From positions 62,001 to 126,000 of the forward strand of contig SRSI01000043.1 in the NCBI GenBank assembly GCA_005656395.1: a DNA stretch of 64,000 bases, given 5' to 3'. This document shows, piece after piece, positions 1 to 12,366 of this stretch (positions are counted from its first letter, which is position 1; each line of letters begins with the position of its first letter). Position numbers and translations under genes: made by a program. The stretch comes from Strongyloides papillosus (taxonomy: Eukaryota; Nematoda; Chromadorea; Rhabditida; Strongyloididae). Below the pieces are notes generated by a model. That model searched no databases. It worked only from the letters and a program-made list of their open reading frames with translations, and was not told the DNA's origin.

Positions 1-50
1 TAAATAAGATAAAATGTAGTCGGAAATTGAGAGAGAAATTGAAATGTACT

Positions 51-734
51 TTAAATTAATATACTTTTGAATAAGTTTTTATTTTTCATTACCCCTGAAA
101 TCTTTATTCTTTTCTTATTTTTAGTAACATTCTTATATATTATTAAATTAATAATAAATGATATAAATGGTACCATAAATACAACACATAAATTGATATA
201 TAAAATTACTCTATAAAATGGTATGTCACTAGAAATTTCATATCCACAGCCATCCTTTGGTATATAATAAATATTTATTTCAAAATACTGTCCAATCATC
301 ATATACATAAGTAGTCCCGATGTGATAAAAATTACTATTGTCATTGTAGGAATATTTAGTCTACGAAATAAAACTATTTTATAGAATCTTATAACACTAA
401 AGTACAATGGAGTAACTATTATAACTTGGTTTACATTAAGGTGAAGTGTATCAAGCTTGCTACATAAATTTTTTTCTACCATTGAATTCATAAGACGATA
501 GGTGAGAAGATATTCATAGTATATCAAATGTAGTAAGCATAAGCAAATGTATTCAATTGACATAATCATTGTCATTTTTTTAAAAAGTTTTCTTTAATTG
601 AATCCTTCATAAGTTATACTTCGAAATAAAAAATAGATATTAGGTATGATTGCTATTAAGTTGATAGAAATTATTTGATACGTTTTATAAGAAACAAAAG
701 GAGTATGGTAATCTCCAACAGTTGATTTATTCAT
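51..734 (-). pseudogene. 7TM chemoreceptor-like gene with in-frame stop, 3' end off the window
   Basis: Reading leftward from ATG at 734-732, a hydrophobic multi-pass protein runs for 46 codons and then meets TAA at 596-594. The same frame continues open to position 51. Protein either side of the stop aligns with the neighbouring gene at 1505-2524: the paralogue has Glu (GAA) where this one has TAA, followed by R-K and M-(S/T)-M-(I/V)-M. Several hydrophobic helices are visible, with the shared motif NGCG before a loop and SDIPF starting another helix. A candidate donor (ggtaatg) lies near 85-90, so the last helices may be beyond the window edge. Nematode serpentine chemoreceptor is the best class; the subfamily cannot be told. 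It could also be a functional shorter protein starting at 575, but that would lose the first helix. Confidence 0.6.
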
Positions 735-1504
735 TTTGATTTCAATATTTCCAATTTAGTAGATTAATTAACTTTTATAAATAGATTTATTTATTTTCTT
801 CAAAAATTATTATTAAAAGTAATATTTGTTAATAAAAATTTTTCATTGCAAATTTTATTTTAATCTGCTGAAGGAAGGTTCTTATAATATGGTCATGGGA
901 GCAGCAATATGAAACACACGTAGGTGAATATGGTCATGGGAATTACCAAATGAAAAACATATATTTTCGCATTTTATTTTTGAAGTATCAAATAAAAAAT
1001 GCCAAATATTTTCCATGACCGTGACGTGTAAAGCACTCATGTACTATTAATCAACTTCTTATCATTTTTTTTATTCCTAAATTTCCTCCAGATGAATTAT
1101 CCTAGTGTGTAATTTTGAATCATATAAAAGATTATATAACATTTTTCACTATCCCAGTGGAATCTTTAAAATTGTATCATCATGTCTCCTGACATCTTCT
1201 AATTAAAATTTCTGGAAGTAAAATGCAATGTGAACTTTTACTTTCTTTCAGAATTTTTAAACAACATTTTCTTTAATTTGAACAAAATAATTATATAAAA
1301 TATTTACTTCTAAAATAAGTTTTAGGAATAAATGACAATACGAAAAACAAAATATTTATTAAAAATAATATATTAAAAGTCATACTTATTTTAAAACAAA
1401 ATTAATATACAAAAAATCTTTTTAAATTAATAATACTGTTGTACATCATGTTAAAACATTTTTTCCAATAAAATACATATCCCGATAGATAAAAATTCTC
1501 TAAA
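735..1504. other. intergenic, AT-rich, small direct/inverted repeats
   Basis: No gene is seen. The 14-mer ATATGGTCATGGGA occurs twice (887-900 and 928-941), and its near inverse TCCATGACC lies at 1012-1020, so a stem could form. The rest is low-complexity AT-rich sequence. Confidence 0.5.
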
Positions 1505-2524
1505 TTAAATAATTTTTATACATAATCTGGTATTAAAGATAAATAAAAAAAATCCCAAAAAAAATTCTTTAGCTGTAACAGATTTTAGAGAAGCACTTTT
1601 TTGCATTCCTATATCAATTAACACCATTTTCTTGAATTCATCAATTGCAAATATTAAAAGGAAAATACAAAATCCTTGTCCAGTATAATACAAAAAATTT
1701 GCTAAAATCACGAATTGAATAGGATTATGCCGTGCTTAAACATGTATTAAAATTATTATAAAAATTCATTAAAAACTTGCTTGTATAAAAATAAAGCAAA
1801 TATAGTATACCAGGGACTTGACAAAAAAATGGAAATACACTCTGTGTTGTAATGGCATTTAATAAATTTTTATTATCATTAAATTTTTTTTTGTTTAAAC
1901 TACTTTTTTTATCCATAACAGTTTTATAAATTTTATAATTTATAAGTAATGAAATGCATGATAAAATAAGAAGGATAATAATATTAAGTCGTAAAATAAG
2001 ATAAAAAAAGGTATATCACTCAAGAGTTTCTGTCCACAACCATTTTTTGGCATATAATGTGGTTTTATTTCAAAGAACTGTCCACCCATTGTGTACATAA
2101 GGGGACCAAGAGTAAAAATTATAGCAGTAATCACAACAAAAATACTAGGATTTTTATAGTAAACTATCTTGTGGTATCGATAAATATTAAAGTAAAATGG
2201 TGTCACAACTAATAGATGGTTAATATTAATGTGGACTGTATTAAATTTAGAACAAAATTTGGTATGAATTTTATAATCGGTAAAATAATATATAAAAAGA
2301 TATCCGTAAAAAATTAGGTGTGCCAAGCAAGCTATGATATATTCAAAAGACATAACCATACTCATGTATTTCAATATTTTTCTTTCATTAAATGCTTCAT
2401 GTGTCAAACTACGATAAAAAAAATAAATATTAGGATAAATTGCAAAAAAATTTGTTATAAATATTTGGTATGCTGAAATCCCAATAGTAGGTGATTGATA
2501 AGTTGATACTAATGTTTCATTCAT
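1505..2524 (-). pseudogene. 7TM chemoreceptor-like gene with one-base frameshift
   Basis: The start is taken at 2524-2522 (MNE...), because this aligns with the MNK... start of the paralogue at 51-734. The frame runs through SDIPF and then loses homology at a run of seven A on the plus strand (2003-2009). One extra base there restores a helix that aligns residue for residue with the paralogue and joins the frame ending near 1742. A 40-nt intron (1741-1702, GTTTAA...TTTTAG) then joins in phase to the last exon, which ends at 1505. The sequence shows several membrane segments and the NGCG loop motif. The break sits in a homopolymer, so a sequencing or assembly error is a real alternative to a true pseudogene. 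The family call is a nematode chemoreceptor of uncertain subfamily. Confidence 0.6.
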
Positions 2525-5328
2525 TCTATAGAATATCAAGTTGGGATATGATAAACATAAATTAGAAGAAGGTATTCATTATTTTATAAAAGATTTAATT
2601 GTCATCTCTCGTAAATAGAAAATATATCGGAACACATAAATAAAATTTTACCAAATTTTCAGTTTCTTAAGCTTTAATATTTTAATTAAAACATATGTAA
2701 TATTTTAAAAATCTAAATGAAACATAATAATCTATCAGAGCTATTTGGTTAATATTAAAATATATACATAAAGTTATCAATATTTTATATTTTAATTTTG
2801 TATAACATGGATAATATTTTACTTTAAAAACTACATAGAATTAAAATCTTCTATTTTATATTTTAAACAAAGTTTTTAAAAATTATTTAAAATTGTATAT
2901 AAATACTTTATCCTATTATATTATAAATTTCTAAAAATATTCCCGGAAAAAAAGATTACATGATTTGTTTTAAATTATCCGCAGTATTTTTTAATTATCA
3001 AAATAAATATTAGATGAACAGATATTTACGAGCATGTTTTTTTTCAACTAATTTATAAATTAAACGTTAATATATGACAGATTACATAAAAGTTTACGAA
3101 TCTTAAAATTATTTTCAAATATTTATCATAATATTTAAATATATTTATTTAAGTTATACCCTGTACAATCAGTAACATTCTTTTTATAATAATCAACATA
3201 AATATAAATTTGATATTGCACACAAAAAATAAAAAAGACAAATTTTGACAAATCTATCTAAAGTGCAAAAAAAAGTCCCACCATTTCAAAAAATTGAATA
3301 TTATTAAAATTTTAAAAAATTCAAGCAATAGCAAAAATTTTAAAACGACGCAAAAAATTAGGTTGTCGCATAAATTTTGCCGTCTTTTTTACGAACATAT
3401 GTACGTTTGAGATTTTAAATTAATGCAACTTTTTTTAATTTTGATATTTTTTATGACATTATGCTCATTTTAGATCCCAACTTATTTTTTATCTTTACTT
3501 TATAAAATACGTTATTAAAAGTCAATTTTGTTTAAAGTTATTAATGTCTTTATAAAAATAACTATTTTAGACATTTTACTAACAACAATAAGTTTATGAA
3601 TTTTTTATAATAATAGTGAAGAGTTATAATTATTTACTCACACAAAAGATTATTAATTGAAAACATTTTTGTTAGTATTCGTTTTTATTTTAAATTAAAT
3701 TATGTACAACTTATTTTTTTTACTATAAAAAAAATCCATATTATTTTATAACTTTTCATAAGTTTCATTTTTAAAGATGATCTTAAAAGACATTGTAGAA
3801 AAATTTGAATTTTCAAATGTGAAAATTTCTTGTGAAAATATAATTTATAATAATTCAAATTATTGAAACGTATAAAAAAATGTTCTATGATAAGTAAAAA
3901 ATTTTTCTGTGAAAGCATTTGTAATTTAACATAAAATTAAATTCCAATCTTGGATTATAAAATGTATTGTATAAAACAACTCAAGTTTTAAAATAAAAAA
4001 AATTTACTAAAAAATAGAAACTTATTTTAATAATCCTCTAATTATTGCTTTAAATTTATATAAGAAATAATTGCGATAAAGTTAGACACAAATCAAGAAA
4101 ATCCAAATTTTTTAAGGTGGGACAAATTTGTTACATTTTAGTCAAACCTGTGTTCTTTTTATTTTTTGTATGTAAAGCTTAAACTTTTCTCTATTCATTG
4201 GTTTCTTTAAAAACCTAAAAAAAGTTAATTACAAATTTTCTATAACTTTCTTTATCTTAAATGTCTTTATAGTCATTTTAAAATCAGAATTAATGTTATA
4301 ATCAGAGTATGCTATTTTCTAAATTTTGTCACTAAATCCAGTATTTTAAGAATCTGGAGATGAATGTAACCCTTTATATTTTGAAGCAGTGTGTAATTAT
4401 ATGAAAAAAAATACATAATGCACTTAAAGTATGGTGATAAGCAGAGCAAACCATGGTGAATTATCAATGTATTTTGTTAGTAGTTCAAATTTACTTCATT
4501 ATGCTAGTTCAAACGACTTGTGTATATTTGTTTTAAAAAAATGTTAATATAAAAATAATCATAAATAAATAACAGACTTTATATTTGGTAATAAATACAA
4601 ACAAAAATGATATGCTGTGAAAAGTATTGTTTAGTTTATATTTAAAAGATTTAATATTTAGTAATAGCTTTAGATATGCATAAATATGTGGTAATACTGA
4701 CTTTTAGTGTTGTACACTTTGTCTTCCACTATATGCATAAAAAATGCGACTATATCTATAAGAAAACGTCAAAATCTTATTAAATTTTAAAATAATACAA
4801 ATAATACTAGTAGTAATTACTTTCATTTTTTTTCAATATGATATGCACAACAAAAGCTGTCATATATTTTTTTATTTTTCTACATTAAAAAAAAGAATTT
4901 TCAAAAAAATAATCTTAATAATATATATAAATGATGACATTATATGCGCTTGTATAGTCAATGGTATAAAAAGTACTTATATTAAATATACTCTCGATAA
5001 AATATCTAATGAATTTTTTTAAAAACCGTTAAAAGGAAAAGTTTTTAGAATATGAAATGAAAAATTATCAAATTTTATGTAGTATTTAATTTATTCTATT
5101 TATTAAAACGATTTTTGTTTGTACTTTTAAAGGTGTCATAAACATGAAGTAATGATTTTGTATACATATAACGTGGGGCTTAAAAATTCATATATTGACG
5201 AAATTTTTAGTATATTTTTAATTTTTACATCACATATAAGCTATTATAATAGAAAGTAAAATTCATAAGATTATTTTATTAACCAAATATATTGATTATA
5301 ATTTAGATTTGATTAATTTAACATAAAA
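2525..5328. other. intergenic, AT-rich, possible decayed inverted-repeat element
   Basis: No convincing gene is seen. A weak inverted pair lies at about 3235-3300 and 4090-4150, sharing GTCCCACC / GGTGGGAC and flanking T/A-rich matches roughly 0.9 kb apart, as in an eroded MITE. An open frame of 72 codons inside it (3918-3700, minus) has no recognisable domain and is not called. Confidence 0.4.
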
Positions 5329-6810
5329 TTAAATTGCATGGAAGATTACGTTCATTTTACTTGACCAAAATGGGGTTCTATAGTGAACAATTGCATGATC
5401 TTTTTCAGAAATTATTGAGACATTTCTATTTTCTGAGCAGAAAAGAGCTCCAGTCGGAGTTTTGTCTGAAATAAATTTTATTTCAAGACTATTCCCTTTC
5501 ATGCAAGTATATTCACTACTATAATCAAACATTGAATGTACAATAGTTATATTAATTTTCATTCCGTGTGGAGCCTTTAAATGATAAAGACAATCTTTTT
5601 CTCCATTAAGGGTTATATTTCTTGCATCTTTTGTTGCATGGTAAAATGTTGTATTACATCCATCATTTGGTTTTGGTAGTTGAATGCAATTGTCTCCAGC
5701 ATATCCTTCGACACACTTGCATTTGGTTTTGTTGTTAGGATCTGGGTACCCACCGTTATAGCATCGGATTTTTGTAAAGTTCTGTGAACAATAATATAAA
5801 TTTAATAACTTAACATCAAGAAAACTAAGACCGCTATTAGTTCCAATAGTTTTCGCAAAAAGTCGATTGTTAGGTAACATAGTAGGTCTACCATTTTTAG
5901 TGAAAGAGTCAAGAGCATAATGCATATCTGAACCATAGTCGTACTTTATATTGTAAGTAATAGCATTTGAAATGTCAAGTTTTACAAAATTTTTATCTGT
6001 ACCATATCTAAAATTATCTTTATAGATTGTTAAGAATTCATCTCTATCAGCTCGACATTGTTCATGGGTTGATCCTAAAGCATGCATTGTTTCATGTTGA
6101 ACAGTTCCAACTGAAGTACATCCATTTCCAATGCTAATATCTTGAAACTGGTCTGGTGATTTTCTGCCGACAAAACTCCAGCATCCATTTCCACTGAAGT
6201 ATTTTAAGCCTGGTTGTTTATATGTTGGTCCGTACACTTTCACAAATCTGATGCATGTTTCATTCTCTATTAATTTTAGTGACTTATCTACTAAGGTTTC
6301 GTTTACCCCTTGGACATAGTATCTGATAGGAAATTCCCATTTTGCATCTTTTTTTACTTCTATTTTTCGTTTTTTTCTTGTAATTTCACTATCACTAAAA
6401 AAATTTGATAAATCAACTTCATAAGCTTTTGCTTCTTCAGCAACTTTTTTTATAATATTTTCTGCTTGTTCTTCAGTAAGCACCTCATCTCCTTGAAACA
6501 AATTGGGATTTTCCATGGGCTTAACAAATAGATTTTCACTATTAGAATTGTTCATGTCTTCTAATCTTTTTTTATTCTGATCCTCTACACTGTAAATACC
6601 ATTTTTTTCTTCTATTTTTTCTTCAACTTCTTCAAGAAATCGATTTGTAAGTTCTGTTATTTCAAAATTATCTTTATCCTCTTTGGGAACATTATTCTCC
6701 TGAGTGAGCAACTGAAACTATTCAAATAATATTTTTGAACATTAACATACCGATAAAGTAATAGTAAAACAGAGAAACAACAGCAAATTTATAATTATAT
6801 TCTTTGTCAT
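5329..6810 (-). CDS. secreted astacin-family zinc metallopeptidase (pro-astacin-EGF-CUB)
   Basis: There are two exons: 6810-6751 (ATG, 20-residue hydrophobic signal peptide) and 6711-5329, separated by a 39-nt intron (6750-6712, gtatg...tttcag); the product is 480 aa. The order is signal peptide, charged propeptide with the FQGD aspartate-switch motif at about 92-95, basic furin-like site RKKR near 132-135, astacin domain with HETMHALGSTHE at 226-237 (the full HExxHxxGxxHE zinc site) and Met-turn MHY at about 283-285, then an EGF-like module and a C-terminal CUB domain. All catalytic residues are present, so an active secreted endopeptidase is expected. Astacins of this build are expanded in Strongyloides and linked to parasitic stages (family knowledge). 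It is the tandem partner of the gene at 8171-9648, including conserved upstream sequence. Confidence 0.93.
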
Positions 6811-8170
6811 AATAATATAATTATTTAGACAAAACTGAATGATATAATTTAATCAAAATTGAACTTATATATTCATTTTTTCTATTACTGAAGGACGTAT
6901 AAATATTAAGTATTATTAATTTTTGCTACAAAATAATGTTTAAAAAATTCAATATCAAATAAAGATAGTTTGGTAAATTTATTTATCAAAGTTTATAAGA
7001 AATAGACAAAATTTCAAAAAAATCACGATGTTTACTTTGCTTCATTTTACAAACATTGTCTGAAAAGCAAGAAATTATGTATTATAAATGAAATTATATA
7101 TAACATTGCTTTTTATGAATTTTTTTTTATCTTACAGTACAAATAACTTTTTTGTATCAAAAAGAAACTTTAAACGAGATTCAGATAATTATACATTTTT
7201 TTATTTATAAGATAATATAGAAAGTTTAATCATTTTAAGATCGTTTGATAGATCAATTTATATATTTCCAATATCAAGCATAATATTTATAAGCTTATCT
7301 ATTCCAGCCATCTGTGGATTCATTTAGTTTCAAGACAACACATGACATGATATATAAAAACTCAATAAAATAACCTTTAAATTTTATCAAACAAAATTTT
7401 TTTAATTTAACATAATTCATAAAAGCTTTTTTGCAACTAATATATCAAATTATTTAAATGCAAAATTGAACAGGATTATTATATTCTAGCATACAAAAAG
7501 TTAGTTGATAAGTAAGACAACTTTAATGATAAACGATGATAAGCAATATAAACTGATATATATTTATACAGCGTATCTATAAATATAGATTAAAATTCTG
7601 AAAAGTTATATACCATTTTTAGCATGTTATGCAATTCCTTTATTTTGTGAGCATTTATAATTGAAGATTTCAAAAAAGAGATATTGTAAAATCTTCATTT
7701 AAAAAAATGAAATTAAAAACAGTGTGGATTTTTATATATAAACGAATTTATTAGAAACCTACTAAAAAATGCAAGTTACAAGTTTATTAATATAATACGA
7801 TGGTTTAATTAAGAATAATTAATTTTAAATTTTATAAATATACGCTTAATTGAAAGCATAAATTAAGTTTTACTTGTATTTTTTACTAGAAATTTTAATT
7901 CATCCTCTATACTACATTATGAATAATTTTAAATAAATCTTTAAAATTTATTACACGTTATTCATTATAAATTATTTTATATTAGTTGGAATTTTATTCC
8001 AATCTCTCTCTTAAAGGGATAATTTTCCAGTTTTTTTTATATAAATTTACTCATCTCATCTTATTTTATTTCATTCATTCGTTCGCTTTAATAAAAATTT
8101 TAACTATATTATATTATTTTATTAATCATATATACTGATTAAAATTAATAACGATTAATTTTACAAAAGA
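6811..8170. other. intergenic between tandem astacins; conserved upstream block
   Basis: The roughly 100 bases upstream of the astacin ATG (6811-6910) match those upstream of the second astacin (9649-9750), sharing TTATTTAGACAAAACTGA and a TATA-like stretch. The duplicated unit therefore included its promoter. The remainder is AT-rich without genes, apart from the dispersed repeat at 7984-8114. Confidence 0.5.
7984..8114 (+). repeat. dispersed repeat, copy 1 (about 130 bp)
   Basis: It begins with the hairpin TTGGAATTTTATTCCAA and ends TAATAAAAATTTTAACTATA. A second direct copy at 12124-12253 matches over the whole length with scattered substitutions. No coding capacity and no target duplication are visible. 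Confidence 0.7.
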
Positions 8171-9648
8171 TTAAATTGCCTTAAAAGTAATTTCCATCTT
8201 ATTCATATCATAGGCACTTCTATAATGAACAATTGCGTGATCATTTTCAGAAGAAATTTGTAAGTTTTTAATTTCTTTGCAAAGGAGAGCTCCAGTTGGT
8301 GTTTTGTCGCCAATAAATTTAACTTCAAGACTGTTGTCTTTCACACAATAATTTCTATATGAAGGTGTAATGTTTATATTTGTAACAGTTATATTAATTT
8401 TCTTTCCATGTTGAGCTTTTAAATGATAAAGACAATTCTTAGCACCGCTAAGAGATAATGTTTGTAAATTTTGTGTTACATGATATAATGTTGTGTTACA
8501 TCCTTTATTTGGCTTTGGTAGTTGAATGCATTTGTTCCCACTATATCCTTCGACGCACTTGCATCTGGTATTATCGTTAGGATCTTCATATCCTCCATTA
8601 TAACACTTTATCTTTTTCGTAAAATTCTTGGAACAATAATGTAAATTTACTAATTTAATATCAAGAAAACTAAGACCACTGTCAATACCAAGTGTTTTAT
8701 TGAAAATATCGTTTTTAGGCATCATAGTGTCCTTTCCATTCTTTGAAAAAGAGTCTCTAGGATATTGCATCTCTGAACCATAGTCGTACTTTACATTGTA
8801 AGTAATAGCATTTGATATGTTAAGTTGTTCATAATTGTATAATAAACTAGGCAGCATATTTTCTGTCAAAATTGTTAAATATTGATCTCTATCAGCCCTA
8901 GATTGCTCATGAGTTGATCCTAGAGCATGCATAGTTTCATGTTGAACAGTTCCAAATGTGGTACATCCATACCCAATGCTAACATCTTGAAATTTATTTT
9001 CCTCTGTTCGACCAACATAACTCCAACATCCATTTCCTTTGACGAATTTCAAACCAGGTTCTCCTGAAGGGATTTTTGCTTGTTTTTCAAACCTGATGCA
9101 TGTTTCATTCTGCATTGCCTTTAATGCTTTGTCAACTAAATCTACGTCTACCCCTAGAACAACATATTTAATTGGAAAATCCCAAGTATAAGTAAGATTT
9201 TTTTGTATTTTCCTTTTAGTTCTAATATTTTCACTAAAAAAACTTGATAAATCAACCTCATAATTTCTGGCTTCTTCAATAACTTCATTTACAAGATTTT
9301 CTGCTTGCTTTTCAGTAAGCATCTCATCTCCTTGAAATAAATAGGGATTTTCCATAGGTTTAACAATTGTATTTTTATCATTAAAATTGCTTATGCTTTC
9401 TTGTGTTCTTCTATCATGAGTTTCTATATTATAATTATCTTTTTTTTCTTCTATCATTTCTTCAACTTCTTCAACAATTTGCATGGCTTTTTTTGTTATT
9501 TCAAAATTGTGCTTGTCTTGTAGAGGAAAATTTTCTTCTTTAGAAGACAACTAAAAACATTTAGATAAGATTTTAATTATTAACATACCGATGAAACAAT
9601 AGCAAAACAAAGAAATAACAGCAAAATTAAAATTATATCCTTTGTCAT
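8171..9648 (-). CDS. secreted astacin-family zinc metallopeptidase, tandem paralogue
   Basis: There are two exons, 9648-9589 (signal peptide MTKDIILILLLF...) and 9550-8171, with a 38-nt intron (9588-9551); the product is 479 aa. The architecture is the same as its neighbour: FQGD aspartate switch at about 92-95, basic cleavage site RTKRK near 130-134, HETMHALGSTHE at 224-235, EGF-like module and CUB. The Met-turn reads MQY (about 281-283) where its neighbour has the usual MHY; the Met and the zinc-binding Tyr are kept, so activity is still likely, but the substitution is uncommon. Gene order, intron position and 5' flank show it arose by local duplication. An extracellular or cuticle/host-protein substrate is inferred only. 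Confidence 0.93.
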
Positions 9649-11082
9649 AATTATATAATAATTATTTAGACAAAACTGAGTGATATGATTTATTCAAAAT
9701 TTTAACCATTATATATTTACTACTTTTTTATAGCTGAATAATGTATAAATATAAAATATTCTCGTTTTTAACTATAGGTTTTATTTAAAAACTTCTAATT
9801 TCAAATAAATATAGCTGAATACATTTATTCATAAAGTTTATAAACACATTGAAGAGTGAATGCAATTTTAAAAAAATATATAAAATTTACTTTGTTTAAT
9901 TTTACAAATACAGTTTAAGTTATAAAAAAATATCTATTAAAAGTAAAATTTTATATAACATTGTTTGATGAAATTTTTTATATAAGAATACAAATATTTT
10001 ACTAGTGATTTTTTATACAAAAAGATAATTTTGAATAAATTGTAAATAACTTTTATATTTATTGCTTATTTGAAATATTTAATTTATCAAAAGTCATTTG
10101 ATAGATCAATTTGCATATTTTTGAGCCTCATAACTAATATTTACCAACACATAAATTAAGTTAATACAAATGTTCTGTCATTTTTATACAGAAACGTCAA
10201 AACAATATAATTTTGATAAGAAAATTATTTAATTTATAATATATTATTTATTATTATCTACAACTTATCTTCATTTAGCAGAAATCTAACTGAATTTAAA
10301 TGTAAAAAAGTTCTTTAAATCTTCTTTAAAAAATTTCAAAAATATTAATAATTTTTTAATTTTACTGAAGCGTCTATCATCAAAATCTATACAGGAAAAA
10401 AAATAAGGTTGTGATCAAGTGGAGATATACCTGAAAAGTATGTTAAGTGAAGAAAAACTTCATAGCTTAATTCATCCAGTATTTTTTAGTCTTCAATGCA
10501 TGATTGTGATATTAGAAAACAACTTTTTTACCAGTTTTCAAATGTTGCTATTTTTAAAATTTTCTTGCTTAATTTGAATAACGTATTACACTAGAGGCTG
10601 TTAAAAATAGCTTGCATGTAATAGAATTTTAAAAATTTATCATTAGAAGCAGATGTTCAAAAATGCATGTTTTATTTTCAGAATTTATTTTTTTCTCTGT
10701 GAAACCTTGAAAACATTTTTTAAAGAGTTCTAAAATTTACATTACTACCTTTCATGCTCTACATAGATTTCTAGAAGTTTTAATTGTGTTTTGCTTTATT
10801 TGAATCTTGTTCGATATGCAGTAACATAAATAACTCATAACTACATTCATGCTTTAGCAAAAAAAATGGAGCGTAAATAACATAACAAATTGTAATTATA
10901 CAAATTATAAAGTTGAAAAGTCATATTGTCTAATTATTATAGCAAATTAATTTTCCACGACATGTAGTCATTTTTTTGACAATAAAAATGGGAAAAGCGA
11001 CAGAACTTTTCACAAATCTAATATTTCGATTTTAGTTTTATAAAAGTGATTTGTTTAGTATCATGGGAAATCCTACTATTAT
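9649..11082. other. intergenic, AT-rich, nothing recognised
   Basis: Apart from the first 100 bases, which match the upstream region of the other intact astacin (TATA-like ATATATTTACT at about 9711-9721), I see no gene, RNA or repeat with support here. Confidence 0.5.
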
Positions 11083-11910
11083 ATAGAAGAGAGTCGACCT
11101 CGAAAAAATAATTTTCGATTTTGAATAAAATTTTTACAAAAATACTTTTGTGCCATAACGGTAAATACAAAAATGTAATATCAGTTCCATAAAAATCCTA
11201 TTCTTGAGATACATCTTTAAATGTGTTGCAAAATCTTGACTTTTGGTACCCCTATTTCCCCCTTTAAAATAAAGATAAAAACTTTAAAATACACAAATAT
11301 ACGTAATTTTATGTGCTCTTCAAAATGGAATATTAAAAAAAATGACATTTCAAGTATATTCTCAAGATTAAGACACTTTTCTAAAATGCTATTTTTCATC
11401 CCAAATTTTAGTGCTTCAAAATGGAATATCTCAATAATGAAAGCGAAATCCAAAAAAAAAAAACACCCCCAGCTTTTTTAAATTCCCTACATTTTAAGTA
11501 TAATTACGGAAAATTTGAACAAGATTAAATGATAGTAAATATGGAAAAAAAAGTTTTTTTAAAAAAATTATTTTTTGAACATTTTGACTTTTTGTCAAAA
11601 ATTAATGCCAAAATGAAAGAATTTTTAAAAAATGTCTTAAGCAAAAGTGTGAAGAATAAAATTCTCTATCCAACGATATAAAGAACGTGTCTTTACGATT
11701 ATTAACTGCTGACATATATGAATTTAAACTTTTGTAAAATTTTTAATGAAAAAACAAATTTTATTATTTGTGGCCAAAAAAAAAGTGCCAAGATAGTCAG
11801 ATATCAAAAAACGGAAAAACTGTCTCTAGAATTAATCGTTGCGAACATTTTGAGATTTTACACGTTAAAATACGATGTTCCGTTCTCAAGATATCCGTGA
11901 CGGCCCAAAA
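11083..11910 (+). repeat. dispersed non-coding repeat, copy A
   Basis: It starts near CTATTATATAGAAGAGAG and contains CTTGAGATACATC (about 11203) and GGTACCCC (about 11246). The minus strand of 55860-56580 shows the same order of landmarks: TATAGAGGAGAG, TTTTTGAGATACATCG, GGTACC, and ATTCTCTATC-AAACGA. The copies are strongly diverged. No transposase is evident; the open frames here (86 and 60 codons plus, 78 minus) are low-complexity. This is probably an old non-autonomous element; boundaries are approximate. Confidence 0.5.
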
Positions 11911-12123
11911 TCAGTCAAGAAAATTTTTTTTTAAATTTTAAAAGAAAGAAATGTTAAATAATTTTTTAATAATTTCATTTTGTTTTTTTATAAATTTAAT
12001 AAAATAATAATAATTTTAAGATCTTAACCGTTGAAATAAGCATTGCCGTCTGTTTATATATCACTGACAGTGCAATTCACCCCTCAGAAATTTTTTAAAA
12101 AATATTGGAAAATAAAATAATAA

Positions 12124-12253
12124 TAGTTGGAATTTTATTCCAATATTTCTCTTAGAGGGATAATTTCCCAGTTTTTCACTAAATTTTATTCATCTCATTT
12201 CATTTTTTATACATTTATTTGCTCTTTTTAATAAAAATTTTAACTATAATAAA
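12124..12253 (+). repeat. dispersed repeat, copy 2 (about 130 bp)
   Basis: It is a direct match to 7984-8114, beginning with the same TTGGAATTTTATTCCAA hairpin and ending TAATAAAAATTTTAACTATA. The two copies are 4.1 kb apart, flanking the second astacin and the region beyond it. Confidence 0.7.
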
Positions 12254-12366
12254 TATTTTTTTTAACATGTTTGATCTGTTTTTTTATAAATCTTTTAAAA
12301 AATATAATAATGCAAAGATATATTGAAAATGATTATATAATAAAAATGCATTGCACAAGCCTAATA

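Noticed and set aside
3700..3918. 72-codon minus-strand frame as a transposase remnant
   Set aside because: No helix-turn-helix or DDE motif could be read; composition alone explains the open frame.
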